Shown one piece after another: positions 1 to 7,279 of a DNA stretch of 12,500 nt. Position numbers and translations under genes: made by a program. The notes beneath the pieces were generated by a model. That model saw only the letters and a list, made by a program, of their open reading frames with translations. It did no database searches and was not told the origin of the DNA. This DNA comes from Neocallimastix lanati (nom. inval.) (lineage: Eukaryota > Neocallimastigomycota > Neocallimastigomycetes > Neocallimastigales > Neocallimastigaceae), in NCBI GenBank assembly GCA_016946835.1, contig JACVTC010000140.1, positions 1 to 12,500 of the forward strand, read 5' to 3'. Position 1 is the stretch's first letter. Each line of letters opens with the position of its first letter.

Positions 1-191
1 TCTATGTACGGAATAAAAAAAATTTTAAAAAGTATTCAATAATATTTTTATTAACTAATAAAATTAACTAAAAACACAATATTTTCAAAGTAAATTAAAG
101 ATTCTATTACAGGAATTATATAACAAATAAAGTACCAGTAATAAAAAAAAAATAAAAAAAATTTAAATGGCGAAGTTAGCCAAAGTCTGAT
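1..191. other. AT-rich non-coding flank
   Basis: No credible open reading frame is present. The stretch holds A-rich runs and one short G+C-richer patch near 168-181 (GGCGAAGTTAGCC, arms GGC/GCC). That patch lies just outside the structured element that follows and may belong to it. Confidence 0.5.
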
Positions 192-618
192 ACTTTATAT
201 AATAAAGTTGCCTTATAACTAGCACAAAGAAAAGTAAAAAAAATTATATAAAAAAAACAATCTTACGCCTTCGGTGACGTAAGCTCCTTATTCGCCAGTG
301 CTTGGAAAGTACCCGCACCTTCGTGTGTTGAAACGTTGAAGGTTGAACTATTATTACCGGGTCGGTAACCAAATACCTTCGTCTACTTTCCAATTAATCT
401 CCAAATTAACTACTATTCAATAACCTACTATGAATAGAGTTAATTTGTTGCTATCTGAGAATACACTGTGTATGAGCTCTATCCGCTCCTTGTTATAATT
501 TTACAAAATTTGTTTTTTTTTTTTGAATCTTAATTTTACTTATTTAAAAAAAATTTTTTTTATATATATATCAAACAAGCGCCATAGGTTAATCAAAGGA
601 TTAACGACTTACTTGTTT
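192..618 (-). repeat. Diverged hairpin-rich element, copy 1 (inverted relative to copy 2 at 3083-3443)
   Basis: Read on the minus strand, this stretch shares five collinear blocks with plus-strand 3083-3443. A is 259-298 against 3302-3341 (40/40 identical). E is 367-383 against 3210-3226 (14/17). B is 466-488 against 3153-3175 (21/23). C is 583-590 against 3107-3114 (7/8, AACCTRTG). D is 213-222 against 3389-3398 (10/10, CTAGTTATAA). Sequence between blocks differs almost completely and spacings differ. Block A carries a hairpin with arms CTTACG/CGTAAG. Other perfect stems here are ACTTTAT/ATAAAGT (192-208), ACCTTC/GAAGGT (about 324-350), GTTAATC/GATTAAC (588-605) and an outer AAACAAG/CTTGTTT (573-618). 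No coding potential is seen. It could be a structured non-coding RNA, a short mobile element, or the leader of a second, oppositely oriented retrotransposon lying mostly left of the window. The family is not recognised. Confidence 0.6.
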
Positions 619-837
619 ATCAATATAAAATAAAAAAAATTAAAAAAAAATCTATGTTATTTACTATTATTTCTATTTAATTCCCGATATCTTCACCATA
701 TAAATGTTAAGGTTTTAGAGAATTAAATAAAATAAAGTAAGGAAACACAAATTTTATTTATTTATTTATTATTTTTATTTATAAATTTATTTGATTTTAT
801 TTTATTTTATTTTATTTTATTTGATGATATTTAAAAA

Positions 838-903
838 TTAGTAGCAAAATTTACAACTATTTATACTTTTTTTTTCAAGGCATAAAAGTTGTTCTTGCCA
901 CTA
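838..903. repeat. Imperfect inverted repeat / stem-loop
   Basis: TTAGTAGCAA...ACAAC (838-857) pairs imperfectly with GTTGTTCTTGCCACTAA (888-903), separated by a roughly 30-base loop. It is G+C-richer than its surroundings. Its function is unknown. Confidence 0.4.
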
Positions 904-1028
904 AATTACATTTTATTATTATTTTTCTTTTTATATATAAAAACTATTAAATTTAAATTGATTTTTATAATCAATTATATAAAATTTAATTATAACAATA
1001 TAAATAAAATACATTTATAATATTAATA

Positions 1029-1032
<4 letters not shown>

Positions 1033-1073
<41 letters not shown>
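1033..1073. repeat. T41 homopolymer
   Basis: This is an uninterrupted run of T. On the minus strand it is a poly(A) tract lying 5' of structured-element copy 1, as the A tracts at 2675-3020 lie 5' of copy 2. The length is unreliable in any assembly. Confidence 0.8.
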
Positions 1074-1078
<5 letters not shown>

Positions 1079-1587
1079 CTATCTAAAATATTACTAATAA
1101 GAATTTATTTAATTGGCTAAAATTTTTATTACAATCTGTTAAAATATTCAAATAAAAATAAAAATACTATTCTAATATAAAGGTTTTTAATAAAATAAAA
1201 TATTTTTCAATATAAAATAAAACATTTCGATATAAAATTTTATAATAAAAGTTAAAATATAATATATAAATTTTTAATTATCAATATATAAAAATATTAT
1301 TAATACAAATTTTCATTATTAATATAAAAATAAAAAAATAAGATTTATTATTAATATTGTTAATATAAGTTTTAAATATATAAAAATATTACTATTAATA
1401 TAAGATTTAATATAAAAATTATAAAGTTTAATATAATTTTTGATCTAATTTTTAATCTTTGAATTTAAAAATTTATTAAAGTACAAAAATAATAATGTAC
1501 ACATAATGTATTAGAAATAAATCGTAGATTTAATTAAGAATGCATTATTTAGTACATTCTTATCATCAGTTAGTAAAATTAGAATTT

Positions 1588-1641
1588 TGGTTCAATGGTT
1601 AGTTACATTGTCCATGACCAATACTTCATGGGTTCGACTCA
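1588..1641 (+). promoter_or_regulatory. tRNA-like A box and B box in the U3 part of the 5' LTR
   Basis: TGGTTCAATGG (1588-1598) fits the polymerase III A-box consensus TRGYNNARNGG at every position. GGTTCGACTCA (1631-1641) fits the B box GGTTCGANTCC at 10 of 11. The 32-base gap between them is tRNA-like. A full cloverleaf does not form: the acceptor arms do not pair and the T arm has mismatches, so this is not a tRNA gene. It may be a tRNA- or SINE-derived fragment captured in the LTR. The same boxes occur in the 3' LTR at 7633-7643 and 7676-7686. Confidence 0.5.
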
Positions 1642-1947
1642 CACCTCAACCCATTTTGCATTAATAATTATTTTATTAATTATTTTATTAATTATTAATA
1701 ATATCTTCTTGAATATTCTTTCTGTATAAAATTATAGAAAGTTAAAGATTCTTTCGGTGCGTAATTCAACCGAAATGAATTTAGAAATTCTTATTATATA
1801 AATTATTTTATTCTTTTTTGATAAGATTCATTTTCATCAATTAAAATCTATATTCTAGAAACTTTACATTATTAATTATTACAAACATATTTCTAAATAT
1901 TTCTTTAAAATTATTTTTACATGTTAAAACTGTTTTTCCGTTAAAAG

Positions 1948-1956
1948 TATAAATAG
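1948..1956 (+). promoter_or_regulatory. TATA box of the 5' LTR
   Basis: TATAAATAG is a perfect TATA consensus in one of the few mixed-composition parts of the LTR. It lies 41 bp before G1989, which the self-priming pairing predicts as the RNA 5' end. A near-perfect stem (CACGAA 1966-1971 with TTCGTG 1986-1991) lies between them. The equivalent in the 3' LTR is 7993-8001. Confidence 0.65.
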
Positions 1957-2196
1957 TGCGAACTTCACGAATGAAAATATTTTTCTTCGTGCTTTTATTA
2001 ATAATAATTAACGTATAAGTAATTCGAAATATTACCTTGTTGATTAATATTAATAATTATTTTAAATTTTATAATTAATAAAAAATATTTCTAATAAAAC
2101 GAATTATTTATACAGATAGTGTAAACCTATTGAGTTTTCTCCTTTCTGTGTTTCTATATCTCATCCCGCCTTTACAATAGAAGCACCTCCGTTACA

Positions 2197-2206
2197 ATAA
2201 AAGCAC
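2197..2206 (+). promoter_or_regulatory. Self-priming primer-binding site
   Basis: ATAAAAGCAC follows the LTR end directly and is the exact reverse complement of GTGCTTTTAT at 1989-1998 inside the LTR; including A2196 and T1999 the match is 11 bp. No TGG-type site complementary to a tRNA 3' end is seen at this position. In the Tf1/sushi group of chromoviruses the first 11 or so bases of the element RNA pair with a site just after the LTR and prime reverse transcription, and the placement here fits that. A near-copy with one G for A (AATAGAAGCAC) lies just upstream in U5 near 2176-2186. Confidence 0.6.
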
Positions 2207-2595
2207 CTGCTAATCCAAGCCCTCAATACCTTTACGCTATCCCGCAGACATTCTACCGTACTTTTAGGAATTCTACTTTCTCAATATCTTTTGGCAATCG
2301 TTGGGTTTCTACTTTTACTAATACCTACTCTTCCGGTTCTCTCTATCTTAATCTAATAATCTTTGAATAAATCTTTTTATCTACTATCTCTTTAATACCG
2401 GACTTCTTTATCTTTTAATCTCGGATTTTATCTCCTCCCAGACGAATAATTACTGCCTATTGATTCCTATTCAAATTATCACCTTGTCTGTCTTGAGTTA
2501 CCCTCACTATTATATAATTCAATCCTTTGAATCTACTATATTACCGGATAATCCTAATCCTATGGTTGTTGAAATTAATTCTTATAACAAAAATT

Positions 2596-2669
2596 CTTGT
2601 ACTACCCGATCAAATAATTCAAATTAAATTTGTACTACCCTATTAAGATAAAACTTGCATTACCTTAAC

Positions 2670-2717
<48 letters not shown>

Positions 2718-2752
2718 GATAATATTAAATTAATCTTGTATTACCTTAACCC
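2596..2752 (+). repeat. Diverged short tandem repeat (YTTGYAYTACC) with an A38 tract inside
   Basis: Copies start at 2596, 2629, 2654 and 2735. The last two share CTTGYATTACCTTAACC. The wider spacing before the fourth copy is explained by the A38 tract at 2675-2712. It lies within the retrotransposon leader; its role is unknown. Confidence 0.55.
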
Positions 2753-2900
2753 TTTAAAACTAATTCTAATATTTACCAACAAAATTAATTTATAATAAGA
2801 TAAATAATATTAAATTAATTTAGTAAAAAAAAAAAAAATTTTAATTTTTAGATAAATATTTTAGATTAATTTAGTGAATAAATCAATTAGTTCTAGATAA

Positions 2901-2938
<38 letters not shown>

Positions 2939-2985
2939 TTTTCATTTAATTTATCACAAAAATAATAATTTTTAAATTAGTTTAG

Positions 2986-3020
<35 letters not shown>
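2675..3020 (+). repeat. Cluster of A-homopolymers
   Basis: The runs are A38 (2675-2712), A14 (2825-2838), A32 (2903-2934) and A32 (2989-3020), separated by AT-rich sequence that repeats fragments such as TTAATTTAGT. All are on the sense strand of the retrotransposon. They could be expanded slippage tracts or traces of poly(A)-tailed insertions. No target duplications were resolvable. Confidence 0.7.
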
Positions 3021-3023
<3 letters not shown>

Positions 3024-3082
3024 TAATAATAATATTAATAATTATAATAATAATTTTTATTTTTAATTATTTTAATAAATTA

Positions 3083-3443
3083 CTTGCTTGAAATAATAGC
3101 AAGAAAAACCTGTGCCATTTTATTTTTTATTTATTTAAAAAAGCGTTTATACGAGCGAATAGAGCTCATATACAGAGTTAGAAGAATTGTCTTCTTTAGT
3201 GTTGCACTCGACGAATAGATTTGGTTCTAGACTAGGTAAAACTCTATAAGAGAGCACCGTAGCCTATTATAAAGGAAAACGGTTCTAGGTTTGCAACAAC
3301 TCTGGCGAATAAGGAGCTTACGTCACCGAAGGCGTAAGATTAAAATTATATAGTATTTTAAAATCTTATTTCGTGCTTACTCGCGGCACTAGTTATAATA
3401 GTACTGACGGTTTTTTCTATAGTTGTGAGTCAATAGTACTATT
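3083..3443 (+). repeat. Diverged hairpin-rich element, copy 2 (inside retrotransposon leader)
   Basis: This is the plus-strand counterpart of 192-618, with five collinear shared blocks and an identical 40-bp core at 3302-3341 containing the CTTACG/CGTAAG hairpin. Copy 2 has its own hairpins at matching places. CTTGCT/AGCAAG (3083-3103) precedes block C where copy 1 has GTTAATC/GATTAAC. A 9-bp stem AATAGTACT/AGTACTATT (3397-3405 with 3435-3443) overlaps block D near where copy 1 has ACTTTAT/ATAAAGT. The motif GCGAATA..GAGCT recurs at both ends of the copy (3155-3166 and 3305-3318). Stems kept while sequences change would fit selection on RNA structure, but AT-rich DNA forms chance hairpins easily. 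No match to a known ncRNA family was recognised. Confidence 0.6.
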
Positions 3444-3756
3444 CTATTTTATCAATCAATAATTTTATAATTAATATTATAATTTTATAATTAAGAAAAC
3501 AAAGATTAAAATATAAATATAAGGTTTATACGACTTCCAAAGCGACAGAAGTTGGTCTCTGTTTTCGTAACATTTTAGTGTTCAGATACTATTGATATAG
3601 GGGAAAATAATTTGTTTTATTCTTTTCAGCTAACAATAAGTTAGACATAATAAAGAATCTAACAATATTACTTCCTTTTGTCTATAAGACATTAACAATC
3701 GATTTTATCTGCGTTATCACTAAAAGGCTAAAGGAACTTATCGTATAAAACTTTGA

Positions 3757-3795
3757 TAGATTATATATTTAGTTGGTCCAATACTATATAATCTA
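3757..3795 (+). repeat. Perfect 11-bp stem-loop in the leader
   Basis: TAGATTATATA (3757-3767) and TATATAATCTA (3785-3795) are exact reverse complements around a 17-base loop. The loop itself contains the near-palindrome TTGGTCCAA. It lies about 265 bases before the gag start, where an RNA packaging or translation signal would be plausible. That function is a guess. Confidence 0.55.
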
Positions 3796-4059
3796 GTTTA
3801 TATTTCAGTAATTTTTGATAAATAATTATAAAATAAAAATATTCAATTATAAAATATTATAAAGTGTTATTAAAATTTTGTGTTCTTATCCATTAACCTT
3901 GGAAACCTACCAATAAACAACTTTTGAACTTTTGGAATCGCTACTACCTATCTACCTTTGGATTATTGGAATCTCTACTACCACTTTGGGAACTTCTGGA
4001 TTCTACCGCCTATTCTTTACCTTTGAAAACTTATTCTACTCTACCTTATTTATTTCAAT

Positions 4060-4773
4060 ATGGACAACTATTATCAAGAAAATCCTACCTTTAAGGACGG
4101 TTTTGCTGGTGATCGTCGATTCTTTAAAGGATTTCTAGCTAAAATGGAACTTATTTTTATGATTCAACCAGAAAGATTTGCAAACGATGAAGCTAAAGTA
4201 ATCTATATCATTTCTCGTTTGTATGGAAACGCCATGAATTGGGCTGCTACTCTCATTGAAAACCAAGATCCTTGTCTCCTTAATTATAATCAATTCATTG
4301 CTAGATTAAAATCAGTATTTGGAAGCTACGATTCTACCTTTATTGCGAACCAGAAATTAAGAACAATCAAACAAAAACGAATTGGTGAAGTCAGAAATTA
4401 TATTTTAGAATTTAATAAATACGCCGATGAATCTTCTTGGAATGAAGAAGCCAAGATGGACGCCTTTCTTGCCGGTCTACATGACCATATTGCTACTAGA
4501 ATTTTAGAAATGTTTCCTGGACCTCAAACCCTCCTTGCTATGCAAACAATTGCATCTAGAATCGATAATCGTATTTCTACTCATAGACAATTCTCCAATC
4601 TTCAAGGTCAAAATTCAAATAATAGTAATAATAATAAAAATAAAAAAGGCAAAAAATCATTCTTTTTCCAAAAGAAATCTAAATCTAAACCTCATGGACC
4701 TCTATCTCAAGAAGAAAAAGAAAGAAGAAGAAGAGAAAATCTTTGTTTGTATTGTGGATCCTCTGAACTGTAA
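4060..4773 (+). CDS. gag: Gag of the chromovirus, cut within its zinc knuckle by an inserted element
   Basis: This is the structural protein that packages retrotransposon RNA. The 237-residue frame starts at the ATG at 4060, the first after an in-frame TGA at 4024. Residues about 50-175 resemble the retrotransposon-gag (capsid) family, for example YGNAMNWAATLI and the later FLAGLHDHIATRIL. Residues about 185-225 are an N/K/R-rich basic linker. The C-terminus begins a CCHC knuckle (CLYCGSSE) and stops in foreign sequence after two more codons, because a 770-bp element lies at 4769-5538. The rest of the knuckle (H-x4-C) reads in the same frame from 5544, so Gag was originally joined to protease and pol in one frame without a stop. 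As it stands the product lacks a complete RNA-binding knuckle. Confidence 0.88.
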   Translation: MDNYYQENPTFKDGFAGDRRFFKGFLAKMELIFMIQPERFANDEAKVIYIISRLYGNAMNWAATLIENQDPCLLNYNQFIARLKSVFGSYDSTFIANQKLRTIKQKRIGEVRNYILEFNKYADESSWNEEAKMDAFLAGLHDHIATRILEMFPGPQTLLAMQTIASRIDNRISTHRQFSNLQGQNSNNSNNNKNKKGKKSFFFQKKSKSKPHGPLSQEEKERRRRENLCLYCGSSEL

Positions 4774-5538
4774 AGAGTTCTATCAGGAACAGATTACAAA
4801 TAACAAATTTTAACACCAAAATAAAAAACACGTAATAAAAATTCGTTTTTTTAAATAAAATAATCTTTATTAATTAAAAAAAATTAAATCTCTTTTTTTT
4901 TGTTATTAACTATCATATAGTCAATAACTAATACATCGATTTAATTATAGAAATTTACATGTATTTATATTTTTTCATTATTACATTATAATATATTATT
5001 TCTATCTAATTTACATATATTACTATTTATTTATAAACAAAATATTTATTAATAATTTTATTAAATAATAATTAACTAAACTAAACAATAATTAATTTAA
5101 TAAACTTTCAACTTATTTACAATAATAATTAAATTCAATAACAACTCATTTATTATATATTTATTATATAAATATTATTAATACTAATGTTTATATATTT
5201 ACAATTCAAAACTATTTTTGTAAACTATTTAAACTAATTTTAACTATTTAAAACTATTCCGAAATTAATTTTAAAGTATTTTAAACTAACTAAACTAAAT
5301 TAACTAAGTTAAATAGAATAACTATTTTAAATAAACTAAACTAAATTAACTAACTTAAATAAATTATTTAGATTTAAGTTATTATCCAAAATTATTTAAA
5401 TAATAATTTTTCCTTTATGAAAAGTTTACATAAATTTATAATTAATTTTCATATACGTAAATCATAAATTTATGTAATTTTATTACATTAATTAATTATG
5501 TAATAATTAATTATTAAAGATTTTATTAAATCTTTACA
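4769..5538. mobile_element. Solo-LTR-like insertion in the gag zinc knuckle
   Basis: The 770-bp stretch begins TGTAAAGA and ends TCTTTACA (8-bp inverted termini of the TG...CA type). It is flanked on both sides by TGAAC (4764-4768 and 5539-5543), a 5-bp target duplication as made by Ty3/gypsy and many other LTR integrases. It has no coding capacity, and beyond the 8 bp its ends do not form extended terminal inverted repeats, so a solo LTR fits better than a MITE. It is unrelated to the LTRs of the host element. Its interior is very AT-rich, with a repeated AAACTAAACTAAATTAACTAA motif at about 5290-5310 and 5334-5354. Taking it and one TGAAC out of the coordinates leaves the CCHC knuckle in frame. 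Confidence 0.85.
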
Positions 5539-5543
5539 TGAAC

Positions 5544-7279
5544 ATTCTCTCGACAATTGTCCACTTAAAAATAAATATAAAAATAAAAATAAACCTTCAT
5601 CAAGTAGCACTTATGTTTCTAATCCCGAATCAAAACCTATTTCTAGACCTAGAGTTTCTGACTCAAATCTTCCTATTTACGAATTTTCTTTAAGTATTGA
5701 TAATACAAATTCTACTGCTAAAATTCTTCTCGATACTGGTTCTCAAATTAATTTAATGGATATCTACTATGTTAAAGAAAATAATATCCCGTATTCAACC
5801 AAAACTAATTTTCCTAAGGTATCTGGCATCGGTGGAAAGCAAACTATTCTTGGAAAAACTCTTCCTATTTCCATCACTTATAATAACCATAAATGTAAGA
5901 CTCAATTCTATGTGGTTGACCTTCCTTCTTATTGTGCTATTTTAGGTTTCGAATGGATTTCTACTCACAATCCCGACATTGACTTCAAAAATAAAGTCTT
6001 AAGATTTAATTCCAATTATTGCATTGAAAATTGTTTAATCATCCCTAACTCCTTTACTTCTTATGTTCCTTTAAACACTACCAAACAAAATGACAAAAAT
6101 GAAAATGAAGAAATCAATAATAAAATAAGCAAATTATTACCAAAAAAATTACTTCCATTTATAGACACTTTCAGTGAAATATACACTAATGAATCACCTC
6201 CTTATTGTCCTTTTGATAGCGAGATTAAACCCAAACAAAATGAAAAACTTCATTATGATCCAATCTACCCCTTAACTGAAAAAGAATCTCTAGCCTCGAA
6301 GAATTATATTAAAGAAAATGAAGACAAAAAATTTATTAGAAAATCTAAATCTCCAGCTGCTGCTTCTGTTTTATTTGTTCCCAAGAAAGACCTAAATGAT
6401 CTCTTTCGTATTCATAAACCACCCTCCGATTTTTTTTCTGATAAAGATTCTCAATTCACTTCAAAATTTTGGTCAGCTATTTGTAAATCTTTCAATATCA
6501 CAACGAAACTTGCTTCTCCCTTCCATCACCAAACCAATGGTTTAACGGAGAGGGTGAACTCCGTTATTGAACAATACTTAAGATGTTATTCAAACTTTAA
6601 AGGTTCTGATTGGTATAATTTTTTATTCCTAGCAGAATTCAGTTATAATAATTCAATTCAAGAATCAATTAAGCACTCACCTTTTTATGCAAACTATGGA
6701 TATAATCCAAGATATTCACCATCAATTCCAAACAGTACAGATGTTCCTAGAGCTGATGAATTTACAAAAGACCTTTCAGAATTATTCAAAACACTTAATG
6801 GAAATTTACAACAAGCAAGAAAAAAGCAAGAAGAATTCGCAAACAAACATCGTATTGAAGCTCCAAATTTTGAACCTGGTGATAAAGTGTGGATTAATAG
6901 TTCACTTATAATTCATAATGGAAATAAAAAACTTAAACCCAGAAAACTTGGTCCATATAAAATCATTAAGAAAATTTCTCCCGTTTCATATAAGTTAGAC
7001 TTACCAAAAGAAATCAGAATCCATCCTATAATACATGTTTCTGAACTTGAACCATTTTATGAAGATCACTTTGGACGAAAGAAAGAACCACCACCACCGA
7101 TAATTATTGACAATGAAGAAGAATACGAAGTTGAAAAAATTCTTGATAAAAGAAAACATTATGGCAAAACCCAATATCTTATTAAATGGAAAGGCTATCC
7201 TTTATCTGAAGCATCTTGGGAACCCGAAAAAAACTTAAATTGCCCTAAACTCTTAAAAGAATTTAATAAAAATAACTAA
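5544..7279 (+). pseudogene. pol: Internally deleted pol: protease, RT stub, integrase C-terminal half, chromodomain
   Basis: The open frame begins with the second half of the Gag knuckle (HSLDNC). It continues into an aspartic protease with LLDTGS (catalytic D at 5732-5734) and the later CAILGFEWI. About 6341-6391 is the start of RT ([14 protein letters not shown]), which switches near 6392 directly into the integrase core. [12 protein letters not shown] carries the second acid (D, 6440-6442) and GLTERVN the catalytic E (6548-6550), 35 residues apart as in DD35E integrases. RT palm motifs, RNase H, the integrase HHCC finger and the first catalytic D are absent. After the core come a GPY/F-like module (KLGPYKI, about 6940-6965) and a chromodomain (about 7112-7258) with the cage-type aromatics Y, W and Y ([14 protein letters not shown]). 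The deletion keeps the frame. The first internal ATG is at 5756, but no native start precedes it, since it was read through from gag. Confidence 0.9.
7112..7258 (+). other. Chromodomain at the C-terminus of the integrase
   Basis: The segment opens with [11 protein letters not shown], continues with [17 protein letters not shown] and ends near the stop codon. Y in EYEV, W in IKWKGY and Y in KGY sit where the methyl-lysine cage of HP1-type chromodomains lies, so this looks like a complete group I domain. In chromoviruses such domains direct integration to heterochromatin marked by H3K9 methylation. Confidence 0.8.

Larger units (their letters stand above)
619..1551. other. AT-rich intergenic stretch with simple repeats
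   Basis: No gene is supported. The stretch contains a TTTTA-type pentamer array near 785-825, an imperfect stem-loop (838-857 with 888-903, listed separately), a T41 homopolymer (1033-1073), and then featureless AT-rich sequence. The last part, with AAGAATG/CATTCTT arms around 1537-1562, abuts the 5' LTR. Confidence 0.5.
1552..2196 (+). repeat. 5' LTR (terminal bases divergent)
   Basis: From T1566 to A2196 this matches the 3' LTR at 628 of 631 positions. It ends CGTTACA, the inverted complement of the TGTAACG that opens the 3' LTR. The expected opening (TGTAACGAAATCC) is absent here. The 13-14 bases before 1566 are unrelated, although ATTATTTA, also found after the 3' LTR, sits just before them. 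Reading by the self-priming model, U3 runs to about 1988 and R-U5 from 1989 to 2196. A stem with arms TTTCGG/CCGAAA lies near 1753-1776. The 3' LTR has one extra pair in this stem because of a G/T difference. Confidence 0.9.
2197..4059 (+). other. Long structured leader between 5' LTR and gag
   Basis: These 1.86 kb have no open frame of note. The part from 2207 to about 2670 is pyrimidine-rich. About 2596-2752 has four diverged copies of YTTGYAYTACC. The part from 2675 to 3020 is rich in A tracts (A38, A14, A32, A32). Structured-element copy 2 occupies 3083-3443. More hairpins follow (CTAAC/GTTAG near 3630-3644; 11-bp stem at 3757-3795). From about 3890 to 4059 the composition returns to the pyrimidine-rich style of the first part, with a 34-bp-spaced repeat of TTGGAATCKCTACTACC at 3932 and 3966. 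One reading is that roughly 2670-3880 was inserted into a shorter leader. The other is that the structured section is native to the element. Confidence 0.55.

Noticed and set aside
1575-1655. Functional tRNA gene
   Set aside because: A and B boxes are good, but acceptor arms do not pair, the T stem has mismatches and no clean anticodon arm forms.
3153-3190. U6 snRNA-like ATACAGAG motif in copy 2
   Set aside because: Only a short match; copy 1 has ACACAGTG there and the rest of U6 is absent.
259-3341. A 3-kb DNA transposon bounded by the 40-bp inverted repeats
   Set aside because: The span contains the whole 5' LTR, primer site and start of the leader of the retrotransposon. No target duplication flanks the repeats, and homology extends beyond the 40 bp on both sides. 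Two separate copies of one element fit better.
3302-3341. Hammerhead or other known self-cleaving ribozyme in the conserved core
   Set aside because: The CUGANGA and GAAA core elements are not present in the needed arrangement.
3932-4138. 68-codon frame before gag
   Set aside because: Overlaps the gag start in another frame, lies in the repeat-bearing leader and shows no family features.
4535-4813. 92-codon frame overlapping the 3' end of gag
   Set aside because: Shadow of the lysine-rich gag linker in another frame, running into the inserted LTR.
6687-6911. 74-codon frame within pol
   Set aside because: Alternative frame of the integrase region; the main frame has clear motifs.
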